In this document: positions 55,081 through 64,000 of the stretch, in pieces | Layout of the letters: each line of letters opens with the position of its first letter | Numbering within the stretch: position 1 is the stretch's first letter | Assembly (NCBI GenBank): GCA_949825045.1 | Contig: OX463824.1 | Location: forward strand, 27,064,001 to 27,128,000 | Length of the DNA: 64,000 nt | Source: Argyresthia goedartella | Lineage: Eukaryota; Arthropoda; Insecta; Lepidoptera; Argyresthiidae | Reading direction: 5' to 3' | Program-made: the position numbers and the translations under genes | Notes under the pieces: model-generated | Database searches by the model: none | Seen by the model: only the letters and a program-made list of their open reading frames with translations | Told to the model about the DNA's origin: nothing

Positions 55081-56660
55081 GTTTATAATATTGTCTCTTC
55101 ATCTATCCTGCTTTTTGCAGTTGTTTCAATCCGGTGTCGCCAGAATGCTCTCCAGACTGTGAACTCAATTTCATCCTCCATTTACTTTTCTGTATGCTAC
55201 ACTAACCGGGGAAATTCTTTTAAAATTCCAAGCTAGACATCCGTCAGCAGCGATTTAGCATCGCGGCAACCAACCGCAGAAAACTTGTTATCAAGTTGAA
55301 CGCTTTGCGACTGGGCAAGGTATTTTTTTTTCAAAAAGCGTAGTCTGCATCAAGGTAGTTTTGAGATCGTAAAGTTTTTTTTACTCTTCATTTATTTCAT
55401 TTCGCTCAATTATTTTCTACATGGCCTATTCAGAACGAACGCGCTAAAATTTACTGTTTTACTCACTGTGTGTGCTGTGTTAAGGTGTTTTTCCTGAAAT
55501 GAGTTTGGGCCGAAAAGACACACACAGATATAATAAAATATTGAAAAATAATCTGTTACTCGATTTTAGGTGGCAAAGAAAAATTGTTGGGGTCTCAAGG
55601 GACTATACAGATAAATAACTAATAAAAACACACCGCAATCAAACAGAATGTCCTCCAAACTTTGACAAGTGAGAAGAAGTTAGTTGATCACACCAAATGC
55701 GATCGTTTGTTGCTGCCTTGTTTCATACTTGTTGGGATTTAACAGGACTCTTTGAGTTGTAGTAGTAATATTAATCAGTCTATTCGATGTTATAAATCTG
55801 TGATTTGTTTGAGACCAAGGGAAAGAAAAATAAAGTGAGAAAAGTAGTTAAAATTGATATCCACTAGATCCCCTTCAAAAATTGCCATACATTTCTGCGA
55901 AATACTCTATCGAATTGTCCTTTATTCGATTGTCCTTTATTTTTGCTCGCGAAGGGAATTTCGGTAACAACTTGTTTACTAGACAAATTTATGTTTAACG
56001 TTTTAATTTACCGAGTTCATTCCGCTTTGTTTGATGTGGAAGGAAATAGGAGTTTTCGGCAAAGTTTTGCTAGCAAATGTAAAGATCAATTGTCATCATT
56101 TAACTTTATGTTGTGTGTGCAGAGAGCGAACAAAACGTTTACAAAAGCTGGCGACCCATACTAACTGAGATAGATAAGATATTTGGTAAAGACATAGCTA
56201 TTTTTTCACGTTACATACAACAAAAAGACACGAGCATGTCTCGCCTTGTTGAGCTCCAGCGAACGTGCGGTGCGGCCACACATGGATATATGTTGGGTGT
56301 ATGTACGATGCACCACTCAGGCACCGCAGCGGCGCCGCACCGCATCGTGTGTCCCAGCCGCAAACCATTACTCTAGGAATGGTCTGAAACTTCATTATTC
56401 TATTCCACCTATTAAAACGCGATTGTACAATTAAATTTGCTGGGTCGGACAACATACAACTAGATTAGAAAGCAGATCGACCAAGTTACTTCCGTTTTAT
56501 ACTTTACGAAAACCAAGTGTTGCAGTTAAGTCACCACTTAACTAGTGTTGTAGTTGTAGTTAAGTCACCAGTTAACTATAGCAATTTTATCCCTGCGACA
56601 TTTCTACACTTACATCCCTACCATATTTCGCATGAAATAAATTAATTTGATATGGCTGGT
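55081..56660. other. Long stretch without recognised gene
   Basis: Frames at 55943-56164, 56113-56376 (+) and 56198-56455 (-) overlap one another and show no family. 56521-56580 has two tandem dyads 'gttaagtcaccacttaac' / 'gttaagtcaccagttaac'. Confidence 0.4.
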
Positions 56661-56913
56661 ATTTAAACGCACATCAAAAATATTGATTTTGCAGCAAAAA
56701 AGAATCAGAAAAAACACTTTTTATTTTTTAAATATTTAATGAGTACTTAAGGTTATTTTTTCAATATATGTTATTGTTCTTACATGTTGAACCTAACACG
56801 AAGGATAAAAGGGGCTTTGCTTTGCTCACCCCCTTTACCCTTTACCTAAGCTACCGCAGCAAATGTAAGGGATATTTGCTGTGCAAATCAGTATTTTTGA
56901 TGAGCAGTTTAAT
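56661..56913. mobile_element. MITE family A, copy 2
   Basis: TIRs 'tttaaacgcacatcaaaaat' and inverted 'ttaaactgctcatcaaaaat'. Contains the shared core in direct orientation: 'acatgttgaacctaacacga', 'ggggctttgctttgctcacc' and 'ctttacctaagctaccgcag'. Confidence 0.85.
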
Positions 56914-56944
56914 ATTTCTCATTTAATATTGCCTACAGAAAATT

Positions 56945-57060
56945 AAAAACCGGCCAAGTGCGATTTTGACTCGCGCAACAAGGGTTCAACGCGTTCTGAG
57001 AAGGGTCGTCTTATAAGGGTTCGTTTTTTCCTTTTAGGGTACGGAACCCAAAAAAGGCAA
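56945..57060 (+). repeat. Dispersed repeat fragment (same family as 184-810)
   Basis: 'aaaaaccggccaagtgcgat', 'gactcgcgcaacaagggttc' ... 'tagggtacggaacccaaaaa'. A short, internally deleted copy. Confidence 0.75.
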
Positions 57061-57339
57061 TCTACGTTACAAAATCTCCTATTCCAAAATTACAACTTTT
57101 CCGTTCCTTATTTTCTACCTCGATCGCTAATCGCGGACGAACCTTCTTACAATATTGCTCCCAGCAGCCCATCAACCCTTCCTTATCGAGGAAAAAATAA
57201 CCTAACAAATTGTGTAAATAACCTTAAAATTAAAATAAAAGAAGTGAATCCCGTTGAAACGGACGTTCAATCTGGGAATTAGGTATTTGAACAAACCGTT
57301 TAGGTTCATTTCGCCCACTTCCCATTATGACAAGGTTTT

Positions 57340-57745
57340 TAACAATAAGTTCCTATTTTCACCAATTCCGATTCCACCACTTCCCAATTCGACTAATTCC
57401 CATTTCGAGTGCTTCCTAATTCGAGAACTTCCCATTTCGACAACTTTTCAGTTCAACATCATCCGATTAGGACAACTTCCCAATTCGACAACTTCCCAAT
57501 TACACCACATCGCATTTCAACCACTTCCAATTCGACCAAATGCCAATTCGACAACTTCCAACTGGGCAGGCCTCATAGATATGTTAAGTCTAGAGAGAAA
57601 GGGTTGGTTAAATAAAGTAAGTAAAGCCCTTGACTTTCACTCAGATGTCGAATTGGGAATTGGCTGAATTTGGAAATGGGCCAAATGGATACTTGTCGAA
57701 TAGGCACCAAAATTTATAGTTGTCGAAATGAAAATTGGTCAAAAC
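57340..57745. repeat. Short-unit minisatellite, partly inverted
   Basis: From 57360 to 57565 a 16-18-bp unit of the type 'cttcccaattcgacaa' is repeated about 12 times with variation. At 57645-57740 the inverted form 'tgtcgaattgggaatt' recurs several times. The same words occur loosely at 31625-31800. A 137-codon plus frame (57254-57667) is a product of the repeats and not a gene. Confidence 0.8.
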
Positions 57746-57929
57746 GGATCACATTTCCCGCAGGGATTGACATATGTACTCTTACTCCTACGTTTAGGTA
57801 TTTGGGTATTTGGCTAGGTAGGTAGTAAAAAATAAAATAAAACAAGTAAATTATTCTTAATATTATAATAATACCTTGGATATAGCGTCCCACGTCCGTA
57901 CGGAGTCGCAGAGACACAACTGTGCCCAC

Positions 57930-58890
57930 GTTTTAAACAAATTCATATACTAACTGTAGCTAGTAAATTTATTTTCAAAAATGTAATGTATAAGTTTGTC
58001 AAAAGCGATAGTTTGTTTAACGCGTTAGCTTGTAAACTATCGACAAATTGTGAACTAGACCGACAGGGTTTAGAAGTAGCATTTCTTTATTTCTTACATG
58101 TCAACCTAACACGAAGACTATTTGAGGGCTTCGATGCGCTCGCCCCCTCTAGCCTTCACCTAAGCTGTCGGAGTGTTTACCCTGGTTTTTCCTTTGCAAT
58201 TCAAGTTTTAACCAGTTCACGATTTAACAGTTGTATTATAAACTAACGCGTCATATCGTAAGGAGTACGGTAGAGTTTACTATTTATCGATAGTTCGTAA
58301 ACTAAACGAAAAAACATTCGATTATAAAATAACTATTTTGACAATCTTACGGTGACATATATAAACGCAAGAACCTTACAGCATTTTCCAAACTTAGCGA
58401 TAGCTGTAATGTTAACAAAATAATCTCAGACTAGATGCGCCCCGGTTTAGACTCGCGAAGGTTAGCAATTATTTTAAAGATCAGTGCAATCTCTACTACA
58501 ACAAGATACCTCTGGAGATTTTGAAATTGCCATTTGAGCAATTTAAAAAACATTTTAAAGCGATATTCTCTGAAAAGGGATATTACAATGTTCAAGATTA
58601 CTTGATAAAATGACGGGACTGTATGGGGTTAATCTAACTCAATATAGAACTCTAACTCAATATAGAATAATTTTGTAATAATTTATTGCTGCTTATGTAC
58701 ATTGTTTCTAATAATTAATCTTGCAATATGTCTATTATATAAACGAAATCAATTTTTAAAAGAGATGTATACATTAATCTGCGGGAGTTTCTTCGCCCTA
58801 CACTCTCCCACAGGAGTCCATGTAAGAGGTTAAAAATGACTTTTGCTAAGTATATGTTAATATCTACAGTAATAAAAAAAAATGATTTGA
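57930..58890 (+). mobile_element. 5'-truncated LINE (family L) with nested MITE C
   Basis: 57930-57992 ('tatactaactgtagctag', 'tttattttcaaaaatg') and 58358-58885 ('cgcaagaaccttacagcatt', 'acctctggagattttgaaat', 'ctacagtaataaa') together match 30345-30930. The gap between them is exactly the MITE C copy. The tail is short and degenerate ('aaaaatgatttgattt'). Confidence 0.82.
57993..58357. mobile_element. MITE family C, copy 2, inserted in LINE
   Basis: Right end 'ttttgacaatcttacggtga' matches copy 1 exactly; the left end 'agtttgtcaaaagcgatagt' is eroded. The interior core (58094-58206) matches copy 1. The LINE sequence resumes on both sides with a possible TATA/TA duplication. Confidence 0.78.
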
Positions 58891-58898
58891 TTTCGCCA

Positions 58899-58957
58899 GT
58901 TATTTAAATACTCCATTTTGCGTGACAGTGTTAAAATGGAGTGTTAAATAACTGGCT
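58899..58957. repeat. Hairpin, ~25-bp near-perfect arms
   Basis: 'gccagttatttaaatactcc...' is inverted as '...ggagtgttaaataactggc' with a short spacer. A related phrase, 'gccagttattttttactcca', occurs at 61055-61078. Confidence 0.8.
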
Positions 58958-59072
58958 CAAAGTGAGCACAATTGTGCCTCTGTTACCCCGTATGGAAAAA
59001 GGCGTGACGCTATGTTATGTTATGTTGTACACTAAGCTCGCCGGAATCGAAATCGTATTTATTCAAGGGAAA

Positions 59073-59747
59073 TATTAAACTGCACATCAAAAATACTGAT
59101 TTGCACAGCAACTATCAGGGGAAAATACTACGGTAGCTTGGGTGAAGTGTAAACGGAGTGAGCGAAGCGAAGCTTTATCCTTCGTGTAAGGTTGAACATT
59201 TTAATATTGTAAGAACAACAAAATAGTAGTTTATGTGACTGCTGCATAATGCCTAATTATGTACAGTTACATACACTAGTTTATCTACACACATATCATA
59301 AGCTCTCTTTGATGTGTTCAGGAACCGCATGTTTGACCGGCATTGTGGTTCTGCAATTGTTTAGCTTGTTCTGTAGTACCAACTTCATGCAGGCGGGCGT
59401 CGGCGTTCGAAATTTGAATGTCAGTACCAACTTCACAGACAAACTAGGGACGGCACGCGGGTGGGCGTCGGCGTTCGAAATTTGAATGTCATTATATGTA
59501 GAAAAACTACACATAATGACCATCATGTGTAGTTTTCCAGATACGAAACGAGTTTTTACCAAGTAGTTTAACATAATGCTGATCGTAACGTGCGGTTTTT
59601 GAACGCAGTAAAGAGGGTTTATGATATGTGTGTAGATAAAATACTTAAAACATAAACTTAAGTACACATAAAATATTTAGATCATAAAAAGTGTTTTTAC
59701 TGATACTTTTTTGCTGTGCAAATCAGTATTTTTGATGTGCGATTAAA
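59073..59747. mobile_element. MITE family A, copy 3, split by MITE B
   Basis: TIRs 'attaaactgcacatcaaaaa' and inverted 'tttaatcgcacatcaaaaat'. Comparison with the uninterrupted copy at 23083-23291 shows the join 'caacaaaa|tacttaaaac' is broken by a MITE B insertion at 59226-59640, with a possible AAAT duplication. Confidence 0.85.
59226..59640. mobile_element. MITE family B, copy 3, nested in MITE A
   Basis: Reverse orientation relative to 32487: begins 'agtagtttatgtgactgctg', contains 'atctacacacatatcataag', and ends 'atgatatgtgtgtagata'. It carries the internal duplication of the 'tgaatgtca...ttcgaaattt' block seen in the 48777 copy. Confidence 0.85.
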
Positions 59748-59984
59748 TACTAGCCTTTTTTCAACAGATTTTATAAACATAATTCTATGTCCATGACGTA
59801 ACCATATTGTAGAATTGACCATAGGTATCATGAAATAGCCAACCATGGTTGAATAAGAACTTTCATTGAACGAAGAAATATTTTAGGGCTAAACACAGCG
59901 GTAGCTTAGATGTAGACTAAGTAAAAGGGGCGAGCTCAGCGAAGCCACCGAATAGTCTTCGTGTTAGTTCGACATGTTTAACGC
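59748..59984. repeat. Degenerate MITE with shared core (inverse)
   Basis: 59897-59975 is the inverse of the core seen in families A and C ('agcggtagcttaga', 'ggggcgagctcagcgaagcc', 'agtcttcgtgttag'). It is flanked by words related to family E ('tatcatgaaatagccaacca'). Confidence 0.6.
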
Positions 59985-60500
59985 AAAAAAGTGGCCAAGT
60001 TCGAGTCGGACTCGCCCGTGAAGGGTTCCGTTGTAGCAAGTAATTATGTGACTGGATGTTTGTGTTGTGACTTTGTTTTTCATAATGTTTGTATGAATGC
60101 CAAACTTATCTTTGCGGTTTTTAATAAATGTTTATATCCTAAAAACTGCTTATTTTGTAATGTTCAAACCAATTTTCGTTGAAAGTGTATATGATATACT
60201 CAACGTTATTTTTAAAGACCTATCTAAAGACACCCCACAGATATAGGTTTAAGGAAAAAAAAAATTTTTGGTTTCGATTCCATGTAAACAATTCCCCCTT
60301 TAATTATTTTCATTTTTCAATTTTTGTATAAAATTCTTAAAGCAGTTTGCAGAATACTTCTACATACCAAGTTTCAACTGTGTAGTCCTAATAGTTTCTG
60401 CATAAAGTTGCTGTGACATACATACGGACGGACGGACGGACATACAGACTTGACGAAACTATAAGGGTTCCTTGTTTCTCTACGGAACCCTAAAAACACC
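59985..60500 (+). repeat. Dispersed repeat (same family as 184-810), longer copy
   Basis: Starts 'agtggccaagttcgagtcgg', 'actcgcccgtgaagggttcc' and ends 'tacggacggacggacggaca ... tctacggaaccctaaaa'. The interior is AT-rich, with no coding domain. Confidence 0.75.
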
Positions 60501-60690
60501 ACGTAGTATCGAATATAAATGCTTTAAAAACATGTTTTGGTGAATTGCAGCCCTTTCTGATCATCTCATGAAATAATTAACTATATCATGAAATGGTTTT
60601 TCATTTAACGAAATGCATGGTTGCTTACATGAAATAATCAAATTCTTGAAATAAAAAATAGTCCCAATATTTGACATTAAAATATAACCT
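60488..60690 (+). mobile_element. MITE family E, copy 2
   Basis: 'acaccacgtagtatcgaata', 'ccctttctgatcatctcatg' and 'aataattaactatatcatga' match the reverse complement of 26340-26560. Edges approximate. Confidence 0.65.
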
Positions 60691-60966
60691 CGCAAACCAA
60701 TGAGCGTTTTGACAGTCCTTAAAAATGATCTACTTCGACTACTAAGTCGGCAAACCAATTGGGCAAATAACCTTAAAATTGAAAGAGTCGTGAGTAAATC
60801 TCGTCGAGGAGCGCCGATCGATCATGAAATTTGAAAGTGAAATTCAGTCCCGCGTTCTTAATTACTCGACCCTTCTTTTAAACAGTTTCATGGTAATTAT
60901 GTTCGGCAATTTGCATAGCGGATGGACGGCGCGGCTGAGGTTGATCTTTGAGGTGTGGAACAAGAA
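60691..60966. other. No feature recognised
   Basis: Unassigned sequence; a short phrase 'caaataaccttaaaatt' also occurs at 57216. Confidence 0.35.
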
Positions 60967-61005
60967 AAGTGTGTTCACAAAACGCTATGTTTTGTGAACA
61001 CACTT
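60967..61005. repeat. Perfect palindrome, 17-bp arms, 5-nt spacer
   Basis: 'aagtgtgttcacaaaac' (60967-60983) and its exact reverse complement (60989-61005), spacer 'gctat'. Confidence 0.95.
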
Positions 61006-61154
61006 CCCTCTTTTCCCATAGGGTGTAGCAGAGCAACAGTTGTGCCTGTGTGTAGCCAGTTATTTTTTACTCCATTTTGATAGGGGGCTAGCCCATCGAC
61101 CTAAAGGTGTATTCGATTGAATGGAATATCTTTACTGTCTTTTTTTTGGTATTT

Positions 61155-61387
61155 CCGACCGTCCGTAGCCTAATAGTTAAACGCTCGCCTGCGACGCATA
61201 GCCTAGTAAAATTTGCAGGAGATGCAGATGAATCCTGAGTATACCGATTAGATATATCACCAAGATTTTGTGTTTTTAGAATTAGAATAAGATTTAGAGG
61301 CAAAATGTAGAGAAGAGGCAAAAAGTAACGTTTGCTAAGTATGCTAATATCTACAGTAATAAAGTACTTTGACTTTGACTTTGATAC
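61155..61387 (+). mobile_element. SINE-like unit: tRNA-related head plus LINE family L tail
   Basis: The head 'tagcctaatagttaaacgct' (A-box-like) and 'ggagatgcagatgaatcctg' (B-box-like, compare S2 at 51360) is followed at 61308-61385 by 'agagaagaggcaaaaagtaa', 'cgtttgctaagtat' and 'ctacagtaataaagtac', the 3' UTR of LINE family L, and a (TTTGAC)n tail. This is the architecture of a SINE mobilised by a partner LINE, though a fusion of two insertions is possible. Confidence 0.6.
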
Positions 61388-62109
61388 GTACCAAGTGATT
61401 TATCTTAACATCTCAATGCCTTTTTGAAGCATCTAGATGTAGATGTAGATCTAGATCTAGATAATTGATTAAAGCTCATGCCATGGTAACGAAATTCAAA
61501 GCTATAACGGGGAAATTGTCTTCAAGGCATGGGTCGATATTCATTAAACGGACCTTCTAGCGCTGATGGCGAACATCGTGAGACCAACTACATATTTCCA
61601 TAGATGGGGTGATGGGCTAGTCCCCTTTCACGCGTCATGGAGAATTAAATAATTTGCATTGTGTCTGTGAGAAACAGCCTGTAAGAAACAGCGTGATGCT
61701 TTGTTCTAATTTTGAACAAAATATCCAATTTCCAGGCTTCTCTCAACTCCAAACTCCGACGCAATAAAATATGTACGAAGTAAAATACAAACGTATTATG
61801 TAGACTTCATAAACCTGAGCAGATAAATACAAAGTGTAAACGATGTAATATAATTATGTAAGCAGTTTATTACAGTTGAAACCCTTAGTATTTATAGCTT
61901 GGGCCATTGTCCGTGACTTCTATTTGATATCCAGATTCAAGTAAATAACTATTTTGTTCTAGCGTACCGCGTATTACTGATAGGTTTTTATATTTATCTA
62001 AGCCAGAGTCCATTGTTATGTCCTGAAAAATGTTTGAGTACATGTTGAGTACAGTTGGCTAATGTGTTCAGTTTAATTATTTGAAATCTGTTTTCAAGAG
62101 TATTGAGGT
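61388..62109. other. No feature recognised
   Basis: 61430-61460 is an 'agatgtagatctagat' low-complexity run, and 61470-61530 resembles the unclassified repeat at 20980 and 31450. Confidence 0.4.
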
Positions 62110-62385
62110 TGTAAGAAAATAGGTTCAATGCTCAGCAGAACCAGAGAGGACTCAGATCATCTTTTTGAAACATAATCCTGTTGAAAGAAGGTCCTATAAA
62201 GACCAAATCAGCGATTTGTTAGTGAAGGGGCAAATACGAAGTACCCGTAACCGGCGAGCTTGCATGAAGATACTTATGAATGTTGAGGAAGCGAGAGATG
62301 TATGCCAGGATCGTAGCAGGTGGAGGTCTTTGGTCTCTGCCTCGACCTAGAAATAGGCGTGAGCATATGTATGTATGTATGTATG
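62110..62385 (+). pseudogene. 5'-truncated LINE-like C-terminus with (ATGT)n tail
   Basis: Plus strand: 'YKDQISDLLVKGQIRSTRNR', 'RACMKILMNVEEARDVCQDR' and 'SRWRSLVSAST' then stop, followed by an ATGT microsatellite at about 62363-62384. The pattern 'STRNRRACMKxxMxVxEAR.VC.DRSRWRSVVSA' recurs, to my knowledge, at the C-terminus of insect retroelement RT proteins. The element type was not determined. Confidence 0.5.
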
Positions 62386-63239
62386 AAATATAATTTTATG
62401 TACAATAGATATTTCTTTCAGTTTTAAATTAAGTTGTGTGCTCCAGTTTTGCATGGTGTTTTGTTGTAAATTGACTAAAATTATACCAGAAAGTCATAAA
62501 CATACATAGTACATGCTTATAAACCAGCATAAAGAAAGTTGTAAGACCCAAATACAATCCTATTTGCTCTTTTTGGAATTCTCACCAAATTCATTCGTTG
62601 TATTTCGTAGCGTACGCGCCCGTAACAGAAATAACTCGTAGCGAGCTACGAGGTGCTACGTAGCTACGGTTTACTGTTAGTAAATGGAAAAGGCTTGGTT
62701 TTCTAGGAGTGTTTCTTTTCTGTAAAATTGGCAAGACAATGTTCATTATGAATAAGACAAATTACGTGGATATTTGAATCAAGACCGTACAGGTAAATGA
62801 AACATGGCGTATAATGCAAGATCATTAATTGTCACGAGGACTCACAACTGTCAACCTCAGAATGTGAAATAACAAGCTGGAAACTTGCATAAGTCCTTTA
62901 AATGGGCATCTTCCGTGTTGTCTCGAAAGTCATATTAAATAATTTGTCGCCGTCTTATGTTATTCAAGGTCACCACTGTCAAAAACCTTTTTTTTGCATA
63001 ACTGTTCAAAAACTCGCAAAATATAAGATTGAGCTCGCGGTATCTATATCGAATTTGTAAGAAGTATTTTTGAATATTTTATTTTTTGTTATATTTTGTA
63101 TTATGGAAGCCAAATATTCAAATTTTAATAAAAGGGGATGATCTATACCGGGATAAACGTACTACAGCAATAACAGTTCGGCCGTCACGGATAAGCGGAA
63201 ATATCATATCACGTATTATGCATGTTATTACTAAATGTA
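62386..63239. other. No feature recognised
   Basis: AT-rich; 'gcgagctacgaggtgctacgtagctacgg' words at 62640-62670 (split) form a loose local palindrome. Confidence 0.35.
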
Positions 63240-63440
63240 CCAAGCTAGTATATGACAACCTCTGTGGCTCTGCCTACCATGCGAGAGGTCCCGGGTTCGA
63301 TCCCAGGCTGGGGGGGTAAAGAAGAAAAAACTTCAGGTCTTGGATGGTTATAAGTGTGTGATGTCACTTTTTCTGGTTCCCACTACACAGGGTATCCTAG
63401 TGGGGCGCCAGAAGTAATGTATGTGCCTGTATGTAAATGT
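63240..63440 (+). mobile_element. tRNA-related SINE (family S1), best-preserved copy
   Basis: 'gcctaccatgcgagaggtcc', B box 'gggttcgatcccaggc', then 'tcaggtcttggatggttata', 'gtcactttttctggttccca', 'cacagggtatcctagtgg' and 'gtaatgtatgtgcctgtatg'. It shares this order with copies at 22795, 27165 (minus) and 28503. Confidence 0.85.
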
Positions 63441-63479
63441 TTCTGTTTATGTTTATATAAGCCAGGTTTCTAATCAAAT

Positions 63480-63545
63480 AGACAGAAATTAACTGAGCAT
63501 TTAGTGACAAGCCTCTTACTCCATCTCCAGTAGTTTGCCCGCATT
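63480..63545. repeat. Short dispersed repeat
   Basis: 'taactgagcatttagtgaca' and 'agcctcttactccatctcc' match 49918-49985. Confidence 0.55.
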
Positions 63546-63569
63546 ATCTTCATAACAAATTTAGGGAAT

Positions 63570-63990
63570 AATAGTAGTTTATGTGACTACTACATAATGG
63601 AGGGCATTATGGTGAGTTTCATAATAATATCACTCGAGAGTTTTAATGCCTAATTATGTAGAGTTACATACACTAGTTTATCTACACACATATCATAAGC
63701 TCTCTTTGATGTTTTCAGGAACCGCATATTTTACCGGCATTGTGGCATTGATAATAATAATTGCTCTGCAGTTGTTTAGCTTGTTCTGTAGTAACAACTT
63801 CACAGACAAACTAGAGGAGGCGAGCAGGCGCGCCGACGCGCGAAATTTGAATGTCACAATTTGACAAATTTTGGTACGTTATGGTCATAATGTAAAAATT
63901 TTCAGATAAGAAATGAGTTTTTACCAAATACTGTTACATTATGCTGGTCTTAACGTGCGGTTTTTAGACGCAGTAAAGAGAGAGAGAAAA
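63570..63990. mobile_element. MITE family B, copy 4
   Basis: Reverse orientation: 'agtagtttatgtgactacta', 'cactcgagagttttaatgcc' and 'tatctacacacatatcataa', with the inner unit running to 'taacgtgcggtttttagacg' and 'cagtaaagag' near the window end. The far terminus is changed ('agagagagaaaattctaaat'). Confidence 0.78.
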
Positions 63991-64000
63991 TTCTAAATGT

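Noticed and set aside
57254..57667. 137-codon plus-strand frame.
   Set aside because: It translates the short-unit minisatellite; the repeated Pro/Ser/Asn words reflect DNA repeats.
63255..63320. A possible tRNA gene with a clear B box.
   Set aside because: No tRNA cloverleaf, no acceptor pairing, and three other copies share a long non-tRNA body, so it is a SINE.

Overview
This window is eukaryotic, moderately AT-rich, intergenic or intronic DNA, most likely from a moth or butterfly. The evidence for Lepidoptera is inferred from repeat content: dispersed blocks carrying the 'GGCCAAGTGCGAGTCGGACTCG / GGGTTCCGTACC' signature, several tRNA-related SINEs, abundant MITEs, and LINEs of the Jockey, CR1-like, RTE and RLE types. 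I found no convincing host protein gene, rRNA, functional tRNA, CRISPR array or bacterial-type operon. Almost everything recognisable is a transposable element, mostly broken, often nested.

Layout. 0-6 kb: a long dispersed repeat, two convergent Jockey fragments (endonuclease on +, ORF1/gag on -), then an RTE LINE relic on - split by a MITE. 7.1-11 kb: a nearly intact hAT transposon with a perfect 8-bp target-site duplication and a transposase broken by one in-frame amber codon. 12.5-13.2 kb: a 122-bp minisatellite ending in an inverted half unit and a (TAC)n run. 14.3-19.3 kb: an almost full-length CR1/Daphne-like LINE with an FP25K-like ORF1 and an EN-RT ORF2 carrying one frameshift. 19.7-33.4 kb: MITEs, SINEs, LINE tails, a Ty3/Gypsy integrase relic and a DDE transposase relic. 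33.7-42.8 kb: a LINE RT relic interrupted by a complete BEL/Pao retrotransposon (two LTRs, ACTGG duplication). 43.9-46.9 kb: a rearranged Copia element with one LTR and inverted halves. 48.4-51.1 kb: MITE, LINE-tail and repeat nests plus two orphan C-termini of an RLE LINE. 51.7-54.2 kb: a long RLE-type LINE ORF (C2H2 finger, RT, restriction-like endonuclease) with an internal deletion. 54.8-64 kb: further MITE, SINE and LINE nests, with short perfect palindromes.

How the parts relate. Elements interact by insertion rather than by pathway. BEL sits in a LINE reading frame, MITEs sit in LINEs and in other MITEs, and one SINE appears to carry the 3' tail of a LINE family present elsewhere in the window. 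The most unusual signals are: a ~75-bp core shared by MITEs with different terminal inverted repeats; the single-LTR inverted Copia arrangement; the RLE LINE; and short perfect palindromes with tiny spacers. I saw no clearly new biological system. Coordinates of degenerate elements are approximate because boundaries were read by eye.
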